From: Planctomycetota bacterium
GTDB lineage: Bacteria; Planctomycetota; Planctomycetia; Pirellulales; Pirellulaceae
NCBI GenBank assembly: GCA_029259935.1
Contig: JAJDEH010000173.1
Location: 1-13,214, forward strand
Length of the DNA stretch: 13,214 nt
Direction of reading: 5' to 3'
Under the pieces are notes generated by a model. That model saw only the letters and a list, made by a program, of their open reading frames with translations, had not been told where the DNA came from and ran no database searches. Both the position numbers and the translations under genes were made by a program. Numbering within the stretch: the stretch's first letter is position 1; every line of letters starts with the position of its first letter. Shown here piece by piece: positions 5,612 to 13,150 of the stretch.

Positions 5612-7028
5612 ATGGACGCGGACTTGGAATTGTTGAAGGCCGAGAACGAAGTGCTGCGAGCGCGGGTTGCGGTGTTGGAGCGGACCGTCGAGCGGCAGCA
5701 GGCGACGATTGACCGGCTCACCGCGGCGCTCGACGATGCTCGCCGCGCCGGCAAGCGTCAGGCGGCGCCGTTTCGCAAGTCCGGCGGGCCAAAGCCGCAG
5801 CCGAACAAACCGGGCCGCAAACCGGGCGACGAGCATGGGCCGCACGCCCATCGCGCGGCACCGCCGCCCGAGGCGATCGACGAAACGCACGAAGCGCCGC
5901 TGCCGAGCGCCTGTCCCGACTGCGGCGGCCGGAAGTTCGCCGACGAGCGCGTCGTCGTGCAATATCAAACCGACATCCCGCGGCGGCCGATCCAGCGGCA
6001 GTTCAACATTCACGTCGCGCGGTGTCGCGGTTGCGGCGGCGCGGTGCAAGGCCGCCACGCGTTGTAAACCGGCGACGCGGTCGGCGCGGCAGCAAGCCAA
6101 CTCGGCGCCAGCGCCCACGCCGCGATCGCCGTGCTCAACAAGCAGTGCGGTCTGTCGCACGGCAAGTGCCGCGACGTGCTCGGCGAACTGTTCGGCATCA
6201 CGATCGCGCGGGCGACGAGCGCGCGAAGCGTGCTGCGGACGGCGCGGCGCTGCACGGCGGTGCACGGCGGCGCACGAACAGTTGCGTATCGACGTCCGCG
6301 GCTCGCCATTCGCTGTGCCGGACGAGACCGGCTGGCGCGTCGGTGGGCAGACGGCCTGGCTGCACGCCTTTGCCAGCGAACATGCGACGTGTTACGAAAT
6401 CGACCCGAACCGCAGCCACGAGCCGGCCGAGCGATTGTTGGGCATCGATTGGCGCGGCGCGATGACGCACGACGGGTGGGCCGTGTACGATCGGTTTCGC
6501 CGCGCGACGCATCAGCAGTGCACGGCGCATTTGCTGCGCCGCTGCGCGGAGTTGCTCGAAGCGGCAACTGGTATGGCCGCGCGGTTTCCGCGCCGTGTGA
6601 AGGAACTGCTTCAGCGAGGCCTCGCGCTCGGCGATCGGTTTCGCAGCGGTGAAGTGACGCGGCACGGATTGTAAGCGATGGCTGGGCGGTTGCGCTCGCA
6701 CATGGAATCGCTCGTAGCGCCCGTCAAGCGTCACGCGGCCAACGAGCGGTTCGCGAAGTTTCTCGAAGCGCATCTCGACGAACTGTTCGCGTACTTGCGA
6801 CGGCCCGACATCGACGCCACGAACTGGCGCGGCGAACAAGCGATCCGGCCGGCGGTGGTCAATCGCAAAGTGTGGGGCGGCAACCGCACGTGGCTTGGCG
6901 CGGCGACGCAAAGCACGCTGATGTCCATCCTCCGCACGCTCGCCCAACGAAACGACGCGGCCCTCGACTGGCTAACCAAAACCCTCTGCAACCCCAACCC
7001 ATCGCCCCCGCCCGAATCGAGGCGGTAA
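5612..7028 (+). pseudogene. tnpC-like: IS66-family transposase, broken by two stops and a frameshift
   Basis: Starting at ATG 5612 the protein shows an N-terminal leucine-zipper coiled coil (residues 1-45), a basic linker with PNKPGRKPG, and a zinc-finger pair with Cys101/Cys104 and Cys138/Cys141. A TAA at 6065-6067 replaces an expected Gln after GRHAL. The frame then continues (TGDAVGAAASQLG; VLNKQCGLSHGKC) until a 10-bp duplication at 6251-6270 shifts it. The catalytic core follows in the shifted frame: the first Asp in VPDETGWR (codon 6321), the second in MTHDGW (6471) and the Glu in NWRGEQAIRP (6834). Between the second and third lies another TAA at 6672-6674, again in place of Gln. The DDE residues are intact but no full-length product can be made without recoding. 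The gene ends inside the right inverted repeat. Confidence 0.88.
6251..6270 (+). repeat. 10-bp tandem duplication causing the transposase frameshift
   Basis: TGCACGGCGG occurs twice in direct succession. Removing one copy restores a continuous transposase frame, reading RTARRCTAAHEQLRIDVRG through the junction. This is direct evidence of a replication-slippage or repair duplication in an otherwise readable gene. Confidence 0.85.
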
Positions 7029-7037
7029 ACAATTACA
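7016..7037 (-). repeat. IS66 right terminal inverted repeat
   Basis: Read on the minus strand it begins TGTAATTGTTTACCGCC, the partner of the left end. It contains the transposase stop codon (TAA at 7026-7028). Confidence 0.75.
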
Positions 7038-7072
7038 GCCCAACTTCCGACCAGTGTCCGGCAGGCGGTGCC

Positions 7073-7282
7073 ATGCGGGAATACACTGACGCGACGCTTT
7101 CGCGACTTGGCAGCCCGTTAGGAAACATCTGGTTTCCTGCGAGTCGCGCCGGTGTGCCGTGCAACCCAATGGGGCGCCTGCGATCAGCACTCGTGGCTGT
7201 GACACAGACGTATTCAGTTGTCGACGATTCGCAAGGAGTGCGACTGTACCGCACGCGCAAAACTGAGCATTTTTTTCCTTGA
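7073..7282 (+). CDS. Possible small ORF (69 aa) between IS66 and the CHAT operon
   Basis: An ATG at 7073 has AGGCGG about 4 nt upstream and opens a frame to the TGA at 7280. The product starts MREYTDATLSRLGSPLGNIW and ends LYRTRKTEHFFP; composition is balanced and not Arg/Ser-shadow-like, but there is no recognisable motif. Its 3' end overlaps the putative promoter of the next operon, and its middle contains a compound hairpin (7101-7148). Both make a non-coding regulatory role equally likely. It may be the remnant of a gene cut by the IS66 insertion. Confidence 0.28.
   Translation: MREYTDATLSRLGSPLGNIWFPASRAGVPCNPMGRLRSALVAVTQTYSVVDDSQGVRLYRTRKTEHFFP
7101..7148. repeat. Compound hairpin (two nested 7-bp stems)
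   Basis: CGCGACT (7101-7107) pairs exactly with AGTCGCG (7142-7148). Inside it AGGAAAC (7120-7126) pairs exactly with GTTTCCT (7132-7138) around a 5-nt loop. No T-rich tail follows, so it is not a simple terminator. It may be a structured RNA or a protein-binding site upstream of the operon. Confidence 0.45.
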
Positions 7283-7308
7283 CTTTGACCTGCGGAATCG
7301 TGTATCGT
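7279..7308 (+). promoter_or_regulatory. Sigma-70-type promoter of the CHAT operon
   Basis: TTGACT (7279-7284) and TATCGT (7303-7308) are separated by 18 bp, matching the -35 element at 5 of 6 and the -10 element at 4 of 6 positions. A T-rich tract (7270-7276) lies just upstream of the -35 box and could act as an UP-like element. Transcription would begin near 7315 and leave a leader of about 60 nt before the GTG at 7378. Confidence 0.55.
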
Positions 7309-7377
7309 CGATTGGTGGATCGCCAACAGACAAACGACAATAGGGGAAATCATTCGGCTGAAGGAGACGACGAGCTC

Positions 7378-7671
7378 GTGTCGCTGTTTCGGCGTCTTGG
7401 CCCGGTAATCGCTGGAATGCCCGTTGAAGATGACGAGCTCAAGCGGCAAATTCAAGAACCAGACAGCCTTGCAAATCAATTGCTAAAAGGGATTCGGCGA
7501 TCGGCGCTTAAAACCCTGGAGGGCATCGGGAGCGACACGTTTTCGAAAGAAGAGCAAGATTACATGGAGAAGATGGCGCCGTTTCGGTCGCCGGATGGAG
7601 CACCGTGGCAGATGCCTCCTGTCGGGAAGGATTTCGATCCGGAAGATTCACGTGAAGATCCGACAGATTAG
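7378..7671 (+). CDS. Small protein of a CHAT-linked paralogous pair (97 aa), GTG start
   Basis: The frame is open from 7279, but the paralogue encoded at 8478 begins just before the shared SLFxRLGPVIAGMP block, which places the start at GTG 7378; AAGGAG lies 11 nt upstream. The 97 residues are almost entirely the shared domain: SLFRRLGPVIAGMP, then a charged helix, a helical SALKTLEGIG, TFSKEEQDYMEKMAPFR and a PWQMPP end, followed by an acidic tail (DFDPEDSREDPTD). By eye it is about 60% identical to the N-terminal domain of the 250-aa protein over 79 residues. No membrane segment or catalytic signature is seen and I do not recognise the family. As first gene of the operon it is a candidate partner, inhibitor or substrate of the CHAT protein. 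Confidence 0.7.
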   Translation: MSLFRRLGPVIAGMPVEDDELKRQIQEPDSLANQLLKGIRRSALKTLEGIGSDTFSKEEQDYMEKMAPFRSPDGAPWQMPPVGKDFDPEDSREDPTD

Positions 7672-7740
7672 GCGCTAAACCGCCATCGCTTGTTCAAGCT
7701 TTGGCTTAATGCCCGTCATGCTGGTCATCGGAGTGTCGAA

Positions 7741-8481
7741 GTGCCTCAACATGACCCTGCGATCCATGCAGATGTCGATGCCATTGCGCAATTCAATCGC
7801 AATGTTAATGAAGCGATGGTCGCCAAGTGCCTGGCCGCGCAAGGAACGACGGCGTATGCCGCTGTAATAACCCAGAAAGACAGGATTGTTGCATTGGTGA
7901 GGCACGCCCTCTTGGCGGGTAGAGTCAGGGCTGATGACCGAATTAGGTTTGACTTCCTCGAAAAGCAGTACGAAGGCGTAGTTGACAGCTCCACGGCCAT
8001 TGCGAAGGCGCTTGGGTACGAAAACGGTTCATCCTATCGTAGAATGCGAGGCGAATGCCGACTGTTGCCGAAAGCTCGAGAGAGATTCGACAAGGCCATT
8101 CTGCCCAACATGCCGACGTGCTTTCCTCCACCGGAGATCTCCAGATACTATTCCCTCATTGAGGCTCTATACGTCGTTCAAACAGGTTTTCTTCGGAAGC
8201 CCAGTGAACGACTTGACGTCGAGTGGATGATGTGTCTTCTCGGCGTCTGGTCGCGAAGCGAACTGAACGAACACTTAGGAATGGCGTGCGGCCCCACGGA
8301 CTTGCAGGCGCTCGAAGAATTAGTCCAGCTAGTTAAGAGTTCGACGCACTCGCGTCCCGGATGGGACGTGATGAGTCAATACCATCTTCCTCACGTGTGC
8401 GAGGAATGGCGTGCATCCATGTCCATTTCTCTATGGGCAAGAGATGAACTTAAGCTGCAAAACGAAATGCCAATCCAATGA
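7741..8481 (+). CDS. Hypothetical protein with possible helix-turn-helix (246 aa), GTG start
   Basis: The frame opens at TTG 7690, but GTG 7741 has GGAG seven bases upstream and gives MPQHDPAIHADVDAIAQFNR, a more natural beginning. Residues 80-112 (VDSSTAIAKALGYENGSSYR followed by a basic RMRGE...LLPKARERF) look like a helix-turn-helix with repressor-like spacing, although I cannot tie it to a named family. The remainder is helical, with conserved-looking Trp and Cys residues (EWMMCLLGVWSRSELNEHLG). Its last four bases overlap the next gene (ATGA at 8478-8481), so the two are translationally coupled. In context it may regulate the operon or bind nucleic acid; neither is shown. Confidence 0.68.
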   Translation: MPQHDPAIHADVDAIAQFNRNVNEAMVAKCLAAQGTTAYAAVITQKDRIVALVRHALLAGRVRADDRIRFDFLEKQYEGVVDSSTAIAKALGYENGSSYRRMRGECRLLPKARERFDKAILPNMPTCFPPPEISRYYSLIEALYVVQTGFLRKPSERLDVEWMMCLLGVWSRSELNEHLGMACGPTDLQALEELVQLVKSSTHSRPGWDVMSQYHLPHVCEEWRASMSISLWARDELKLQNEMPIQ

Positions 8482-9230
8482 CCGATCTGCCGTCTCTCTT
8501 TGCGCGACTTGGACCAGTAATTGCCGGAATGCCAATTGACGATGCGGAGCTTCGTCAAGAGCTGCAGAATCCGAATAGCGAAGCATCCTTACTATTACGA
8601 GGGCTTTGCCAGTCTGCCCGTAGAACTCTTGAGGAAATTGGGACTACAACCTTTTCAAATGAAGAGCGCGAATACATGGAAATGATGGCACCATATAGGG
8701 TCGCCGACGACACGCCTTGGCGCATGCCGCGTCCGGATCAACCGGAGTCACCATCCTTCGATTACGAGCCCGCGTACGATTGCCATGGGATCCCGAATGC
8801 CCCAATTGAGATCTCATCGGGTGAGTTTGCGATGGCCGGTTACCGAGGTCGCACCGCGAGCGAGCGCGAGGGTCGAGAGTGGACTTTGGAGTTTGGCAAC
8901 GCGATTGACTTGCGTCGCAAGTTTGCCGAGTACGCGTATGGAGATCCCAACCGAGTATTTTCCCTGTGGATGCTCGTAATCCCAACGGAAGACTCTTCCG
9001 ATTTGGTGCAAGTTGAGTTGGATTTGTCGCCGCTTCCCACTGCCAATGATGCGCAAATTACCATTACGTTTCCAACTGGGGACTGCCGGACGTTGGCCGT
9101 AAACGTCCCACCACGATCGTCGGAGCCGTGCGATCCTGTGCCAGCTTCGGCAATTGAATTGAAAGGGAATGGAATCTGGCTTGCCGATGTTTGGCCTCCT
9201 CACCTTTTCTTCGTTGCTGAGTCGAGCTAG
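8478..9230 (+). CDS. Two-domain protein: CHAT-linked shared domain plus beta-rich C-terminus (250 aa)
   Basis: Residues 6-84 repeat the domain of the 97-aa protein (SLFARLGPVIAGMP, TFSNEEREYMEMMAPYR, PWRMPRP). After a proline-rich linker, residues about 100-250 form a different part, predicted beta-rich with alternating hydrophobics (EWTLEFGNAIDLRRKF; VFSLWMLVIPTEDSSDLVQV; AQITITFP; GIWLADVWPPHLFFV). This might be a beta-sandwich recognition or effector domain. No known catalytic motif, signal peptide or transmembrane helix is seen, and I do not recognise the C-terminal family. The start overlaps the preceding stop. Linker residues 85-120 are the sort of exposed segment a protease could cut, which makes this the best guess for a CHAT partner or substrate; that is inference. 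Confidence 0.75.
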   Translation: MTDLPSLFARLGPVIAGMPIDDAELRQELQNPNSEASLLLRGLCQSARRTLEEIGTTTFSNEEREYMEMMAPYRVADDTPWRMPRPDQPESPSFDYEPAYDCHGIPNAPIEISSGEFAMAGYRGRTASEREGREWTLEFGNAIDLRRKFAEYAYGDPNRVFSLWMLVIPTEDSSDLVQVELDLSPLPTANDAQITITFPTGDCRTLAVNVPPRSSEPCDPVPASAIELKGNGIWLADVWPPHLFFVAESS

Positions 9231-9235
9231 GCTGC

Positions 9236-9349
9236 GTGGCTCGGTTTGGACGGACGCTTGGCGCGATGCGCGTTTTGGATCGCGGCTGGCTTGTAGCCGA
9301 GCTGACTTTTATGCCAGATGACGAATCGGTCAAATTCAATGGCGGATGA
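9236..9349 (+). CDS. Possible 37-aa ORF overlapping the CHAT gene start
   Basis: GTG at 9236, five bases after the preceding stop, opens a short frame ending in a TGA that overlaps the ATG of the CHAT gene (ATGA at 9346-9349). An in-frame ATG lies at 9266. The C-terminal part (VLDRGWLVAELTFMPDDESV) reads as genuine protein, and the coupled arrangement matches the junction two genes earlier. The ribosome site is weak (AGG five bases before the GTG). It may be a real mini-protein, a leader that couples translation of the CHAT gene, or a fragment of a once longer C-terminus. Confidence 0.35.
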   Translation: MARFGRTLGAMRVLDRGWLVAELTFMPDDESVKFNGG

Positions 9350-12300
9350 TGATGGTCGACACGACCAATGGGCCGTTGCCAGAATTGATTCTGCCACACC
9401 TGTATAAGCTGGTCCTGGACCACGAAGTCTCCTCCGAGCAGGCCATTGAATTGGCTAGCAGCGTTGAGCTCGCGGATATTGCCACCGAGACGAGCTGCAA
9501 GAATCTGGCGGCAGCGTGTCTCTTTGCACGATTATCGGATGGCGCCTCGTCGGCGGTTTTGGCAGATCTTGTAGCAAGCCATGCCGCCGCAATATGCCTT
9601 GCCGGTCGAGCGAAAGAGGCGATCATTCTCTACGATGCGATACTTCCGATCATGCGACGTTTCGCCCATGCGTCGTCGTATAGAATTGGTCTGCAGCACG
9701 CGGCCCAGACCCGTTATCAAGTCGGCGACTATGCACAGGCATTGGCCGATTGCAACTCCGCGATCGTACTTTACGGGACCGACGATCGCCACGACGAAGT
9801 GCCTTTGCTCGTTGACCGCGCTCGTTGTTTGATGACGCGTGCGAAGTGCCTTCGCCAATTAGGCCGCCCAGAAGAAGCATTAACCGACTACGAGACTGCT
9901 ATTCAGCTCTTCAGCGACGTTTCGCCGCCTCAAGAACTTCTACAGGCAGACGTTGCCATTTGCCGGATGAACAACGGCAATGTTCTACAGGACTTGGGTC
10001 GCCATGCGGAGGCGTTAGGATACTACGACAATGCCTTACCAATGCTAGAACTCTTTGGAATGGAATCCGATCTGCGCATTTGTCGAAGCAACCGAGATAT
10101 CGCGCTGCTTCGGCTAATGAGTCAGGCGGCTTCACTTTGCGCGACGGGAAATTACCGACAGGCGATTGAATCCTTCGATACTGTATTGGCACGACCTCCG
10201 CTTGATGGTTTTGAGTTTGAACGAGCATTAGGCCATTTCGGCCGCGCCACTTGTCGGCGAGAGTTGGGGCGCTACGATGAAGCACTCGAAGATTACGACG
10301 CCGCGTTGCAGATAGGCCAACCATCGACAACAGTTTCGGATGAGAACGTGCGCAGGCACGTGGCGACGACCCACAAGTGGCGAGGCATAACTCTTGGAAA
10401 ATGTGGCCGGTTTTCCGAGGCACTCTCGGGACTTGAAGCCGCTTTGGCATTCTTTGAGAAACGTGGCCCCGAAAGCGAAGCCGCATATTGCCGAATGCAC
10501 AAGGGAATCACTCTCTGCAAGCTGTCTCGGTTCGACGAAGCGGCGGACAGCTACGACGCCGCGATTCGATTTTTTAGGCCGCACGGCTCCGCTCTCGAAT
10601 TGGCCCGATGCCAGATGCATTCCGTTGTGTCGCTGCTGGCAGTAGGACGTATTGGTGAAGCGATATCACGATCGGAAGCAGCACTGGGAGTTCTTGAAGA
10701 CGACGGGTCATCCACAACACGAGGTCGCAGCTACATGGCATGCGGCAAAGCACGCCATCTGATGGCGGATGCCGAAGATGACGCAACTAGGAAACTCGCA
10801 CACTACGAAAAGGCCCTGGCCAAGTACGAATCTGCTTTGCCACACTTCGACAGACATGGCCCACCAACTGAATGGGCGCGCTGCCAGCTTTCTATTGCAA
10901 TCGTGTGCGTAAAGCTTGGACGTGACGTCGAGGCGGACGCACACAGCAAGCAAATTGACGAGAACGCTCTACCACTATCCGAGCGTCATTTATATTTCGG
11001 TCTCATGGCGCATTTAGTAGGTACACGAGACGAAAATGGTGGGGCACTAGCGCACTTGATGAATGCAAAGAACGCAGCGCGTGATGCTCAGAGGATCGGA
11101 AGGTGTGACGAGATGTCGCTTGAGTTTGTGGTACAGCGACGGAACACGGTTCGCGAGTTCGTGCGCGTTGCCCTTGACCAAGAAAAATACTACGACGCCT
11201 TCGCGGGAGTTCAGGAAGGCAAGGCAAGTGTGTTTTCGACGTTTGGAGATCGTAGGAATGGCGAGCGTTGTGACGAGGCGCCTGAGTTTCAGCGGGCCCG
11301 CGAGAGGGTCGTCGCCGCTCTTCGCAACCGAGTCGATGAGCAAGAAGTCGGCCAATGCAAAGCGGCGTATATCAAAGCGTGGGAACGCTTCGGAAAGTCG
11401 AATGCGAACGAAGCAGCCAACGTTCAGACCCCCCCTGACGCGCTTCCGTTGACGACAATTCAGAATGCACTTCCGCAAGGCTGGGCGATCATTGAATTGT
11501 GGCACGTCAAAGAAGACCAGTGTGCAGCGTTCGTTGTTACTTCGGATGAATTACATGTCGAGCAGCTGACGTTCCCCCTTTCAAGCAATGCCATGATGAA
11601 CAGGTGCCAGGCATTTGTGGAGAGCTGGCACTCACCCGACGGTCGGTACGACGCGCTCCTGGATATCTTATATCTCTATGTGTTTGCGCCGTTGCGGAAA
11701 TGGTTGAATGACCGGTGTATTAGTGGGTTATATCTTGTGCCGCACCGGTTCTTCCATGGGCTGCCATTGCATATGGCTCGGCGACACGTGAACGGGCGAA
11801 ATGTCTATTTGTGTGAAGAATTCAAGATGTCCTACTTGCCTTCGGCTTCGACATTGCCAAGGCTGCCACCCCCAAACGTAGGTAGGGCCTCGCCCAATGG
11901 TTCGGCAAATGACGCGGGTCTTCAGGCGGGCTGTCGATTGTTCAGCATGTCCAATCCGGATCGCGGGACGCACCAATCATTGCCGTTTGCTGACTGGGAA
12001 GGGCGTATGCTTGGTTCAGCTTTTTCAAGAGCTGACGGTCGACCGATTTCAGGAGCGGAAGCGACGTATGCCGCCATCGCAAGTTGGGGCAACGCCAACC
12101 TGCTACACTTCGCATGCCACGGTACTGGTGTGGGTACGTTCGCTCCGTTTTCCCATTTGCGTCTGGCAGACGATCTACTTTTGGCGCACGATATCGTTTA
12201 TCGCTGCCAGCCTTTGCGGCCGGGCGCGCTGGTGATTTTGAACGGATGCGAAACGGCAATTCCCGATTGGCGGGCGATAGACGAGGGACTCGGCCTGATG

Positions 12301-12780
12301 AACGCTTTCTTATTGCGCGGTGCAAGCGCAGTTTTGGCAACACAACGGATTGTCGACGATCATTGCGCCGCCGAAATGGTGCTGTCGTTTGTGCGAGAGC
12401 TGCTCGCCGGCGGGTCGCCTGCGGAGTGTCTGCAAACGGCCCATGATGATGTGCGCAGGCTAACTACAGAGGACGTATTGGCCCGGTTGGCTGAGGTTAG
12501 GGCTGTTTTCCCCGCAGAGTTATTCCCTCACGAAGCCGCACAACTACACGTTCAGACCGCTCGAGCATACCAAACCGCTGGGAAAATCACCGACGCTCGA
12601 GATCAGAGCAACTCCGCAGCCGAACTGCTGCGTAAACTGGGCCGATCGGGAGAGGCACGCAGGGTTGAGGCAATTGGCACTCAACCTGTCGGCTCAAATG
12701 TTGGACGCGGAGGCCAGGACGGTCCTTTTGACCATCCATTTTTTTGGTCCGCCTTTCAACTGGTAGGACGTGTGACCTAA
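9346..12780 (+). CDS. TPR-CHAT caspase-like protease (1144 aa)
   Basis: Residues about 85-510 hold at least eight tetratricopeptide repeats with the pattern LGRxxEALxxYDxAL, for example near 123, 169, 215, 265, 305, 351, 391 and 431; the last three are exactly 40 residues apart. A helical linker (about 535-695) follows. The CHAT protease domain runs from about 700 to the end. Its catalytic pair is intact: His925 in LLHFACHGTG and Cys968 in ILNGCETA, followed by GLGLMNAFLLRGASAVLATQ. An extra helical, TPR-like segment (about 1045-1110) lies between the conserved core and the closing HPFFWSAFQLVG motif. CHAT proteins are caspase relatives (clan CD), and TPR-CHAT proteins are known as proteases in defence systems such as type III-E CRISPR. 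Three consecutive ATGs (9346, 9349, 9352) are possible starts. No membrane segment is seen. Confidence 0.93.
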   Translation: MMMVDTTNGPLPELILPHLYKLVLDHEVSSEQAIELASSVELADIATETSCKNLAAACLFARLSDGASSAVLADLVASHAAAICLAGRAKEAIILYDAILPIMRRFAHASSYRIGLQHAAQTRYQVGDYAQALADCNSAIVLYGTDDRHDEVPLLVDRARCLMTRAKCLRQLGRPEEALTDYETAIQLFSDVSPPQELLQADVAICRMNNGNVLQDLGRHAEALGYYDNALPMLELFGMESDLRICRSNRDIALLRLMSQAASLCATGNYRQAIESFDTVLARPPLDGFEFERALGHFGRATCRRELGRYDEALEDYDAALQIGQPSTTVSDENVRRHVATTHKWRGITLGKCGRFSEALSGLEAALAFFEKRGPESEAAYCRMHKGITLCKLSRFDEAADSYDAAIRFFRPHGSALELARCQMHSVVSLLAVGRIGEAISRSEAALGVLEDDGSSTTRGRSYMACGKARHLMADAEDDATRKLAHYEKALAKYESALPHFDRHGPPTEWARCQLSIAIVCVKLGRDVEADAHSKQIDENALPLSERHLYFGLMAHLVGTRDENGGALAHLMNAKNAARDAQRIGRCDEMSLEFVVQRRNTVREFVRVALDQEKYYDAFAGVQEGKASVFSTFGDRRNGERCDEAPEFQRARERVVAALRNRVDEQEVGQCKAAYIKAWERFGKSNANEAANVQTPPDALPLTTIQNALPQGWAIIELWHVKEDQCAAFVVTSDELHVEQLTFPLSSNAMMNRCQAFVESWHSPDGRYDALLDILYLYVFAPLRKWLNDRCISGLYLVPHRFFHGLPLHMARRHVNGRNVYLCEEFKMSYLPSASTLPRLPPPNVGRASPNGSANDAGLQAGCRLFSMSNPDRGTHQSLPFADWEGRMLGSAFSRADGRPISGAEATYAAIASWGNANLLHFACHGTGVGTFAPFSHLRLADDLLLAHDIVYRCQPLRPGALVILNGCETAIPDWRAIDEGLGLMNAFLLRGASAVLATQRIVDDHCAAEMVLSFVRELLAGGSPAECLQTAHDDVRRLTTEDVLARLAEVRAVFPAELFPHEAAQLHVQTARAYQTAGKITDARDQSNSAAELLRKLGRSGEARRVEAIGTQPVGSNVGRGGQDGPFDHPFFWSAFQLVGRVT

Positions 12781-13076
12781 GCGGGCGTTGATTCTCGTTG
12801 GTTTGATCATCGTGGGAACGGATTACACAGGGGCATGCCACGCTTTTGACGCCTGCGGATGAGCTTTGTTTCGATGGTCACCTCCATGACGCGGAAAAGC
12901 TCGGTTTGGCTTGATGCGTCAGTTCAAATCGTCACCACCGATGGCCAAGTGGCACAAGAAGAGGCACAGAAACGGTTGCAATCGGCACGAAAATATCGAA
13001 AATATGGAGAGGTTGGCAGGCTGACGAGGCCGCTCCAATTCTACGCAACCCATTATTCCGAAAGGCTTTAAGGAAA
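12781..13076. other. Gap with short coding-like fragments, no confident gene
   Basis: This 296-bp stretch between the CHAT stop and the tRNA contains several short coding-like pieces in different plus-strand frames. One is a hydrophobic LILVGLIIVGTDYTGACHAF ending at the TGA near 12860, one an acidic TPADELCFDGHLHDAEKLG ending near 12915, and one a 70-codon frame from ATG 12859 to 13071. None has a good ribosome site and they overlap each other, so I read this as the decayed remains of one or more genes. No integrase, terminator or attachment-site repeat was found. Confidence 0.35.
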
Positions 13077-13150
13077 TATCCCCGACAGGGCTCGAACCTG
13101 TAACCTTCGGCTTCGGAGGCCGACGCTCTATCCAATTGAGCTACGGGGAC
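13077..13150 (-). tRNA. tRNA-Arg (anticodon CCG)
   Basis: The minus strand folds as a complete cloverleaf. The acceptor stem pairs GTCCCCG with CGGGGAT, with a G-U closing pair and discriminator A at 13077. The D arm is GCTC...GAGC, the anticodon stem TCGGC/GCCGA has loop CTCCGAA (anticodon CCG, reading CGG), and the T arm is ACAGG-TTCGAGC-CCTGT. The CCA end is not encoded. Its 3' end points toward the accessory genes, the orientation used by tRNA-targeting integrases, but no integrase lies next to it in this window. Confidence 0.95.

Larger units (their letters stand above)
5543..7037 (+). mobile_element. IS66-family insertion sequence, ISBst12-type (about 1.5 kb)
   Basis: The element is bounded by imperfect 22-bp inverted repeats (5543-5564 and 7016-7037, two mismatches) and contains one transposase gene, now broken. 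The lack of tnpA and tnpB accessory genes matches the ISBst12-like subgroup of IS66. Base composition is visibly more GC-rich than the flanking genes, consistent with recent foreign origin. The 8-bp target duplication expected of IS66 is not seen: the 8 bp left of the element (AATTGCGA) and right of it (GCCCAACT) differ. It separates the minus-strand cluster from the plus-strand CHAT operon. Confidence 0.85.

Noticed and set aside
5552..6265. Minus-strand 237-aa frame across the IS66 element
   Set aside because: It is a GC-rich antisense shadow of the transposase, with Arg/Ala-rich low-complexity sequence.
8478..9230. Bacterial gasdermin as identity of the 250-aa protein
   Set aside because: The length is similar and the protease association tempting, but the N-terminus is the shared domain and no lipidated N-terminal Cys or gasdermin-like pattern is visible.
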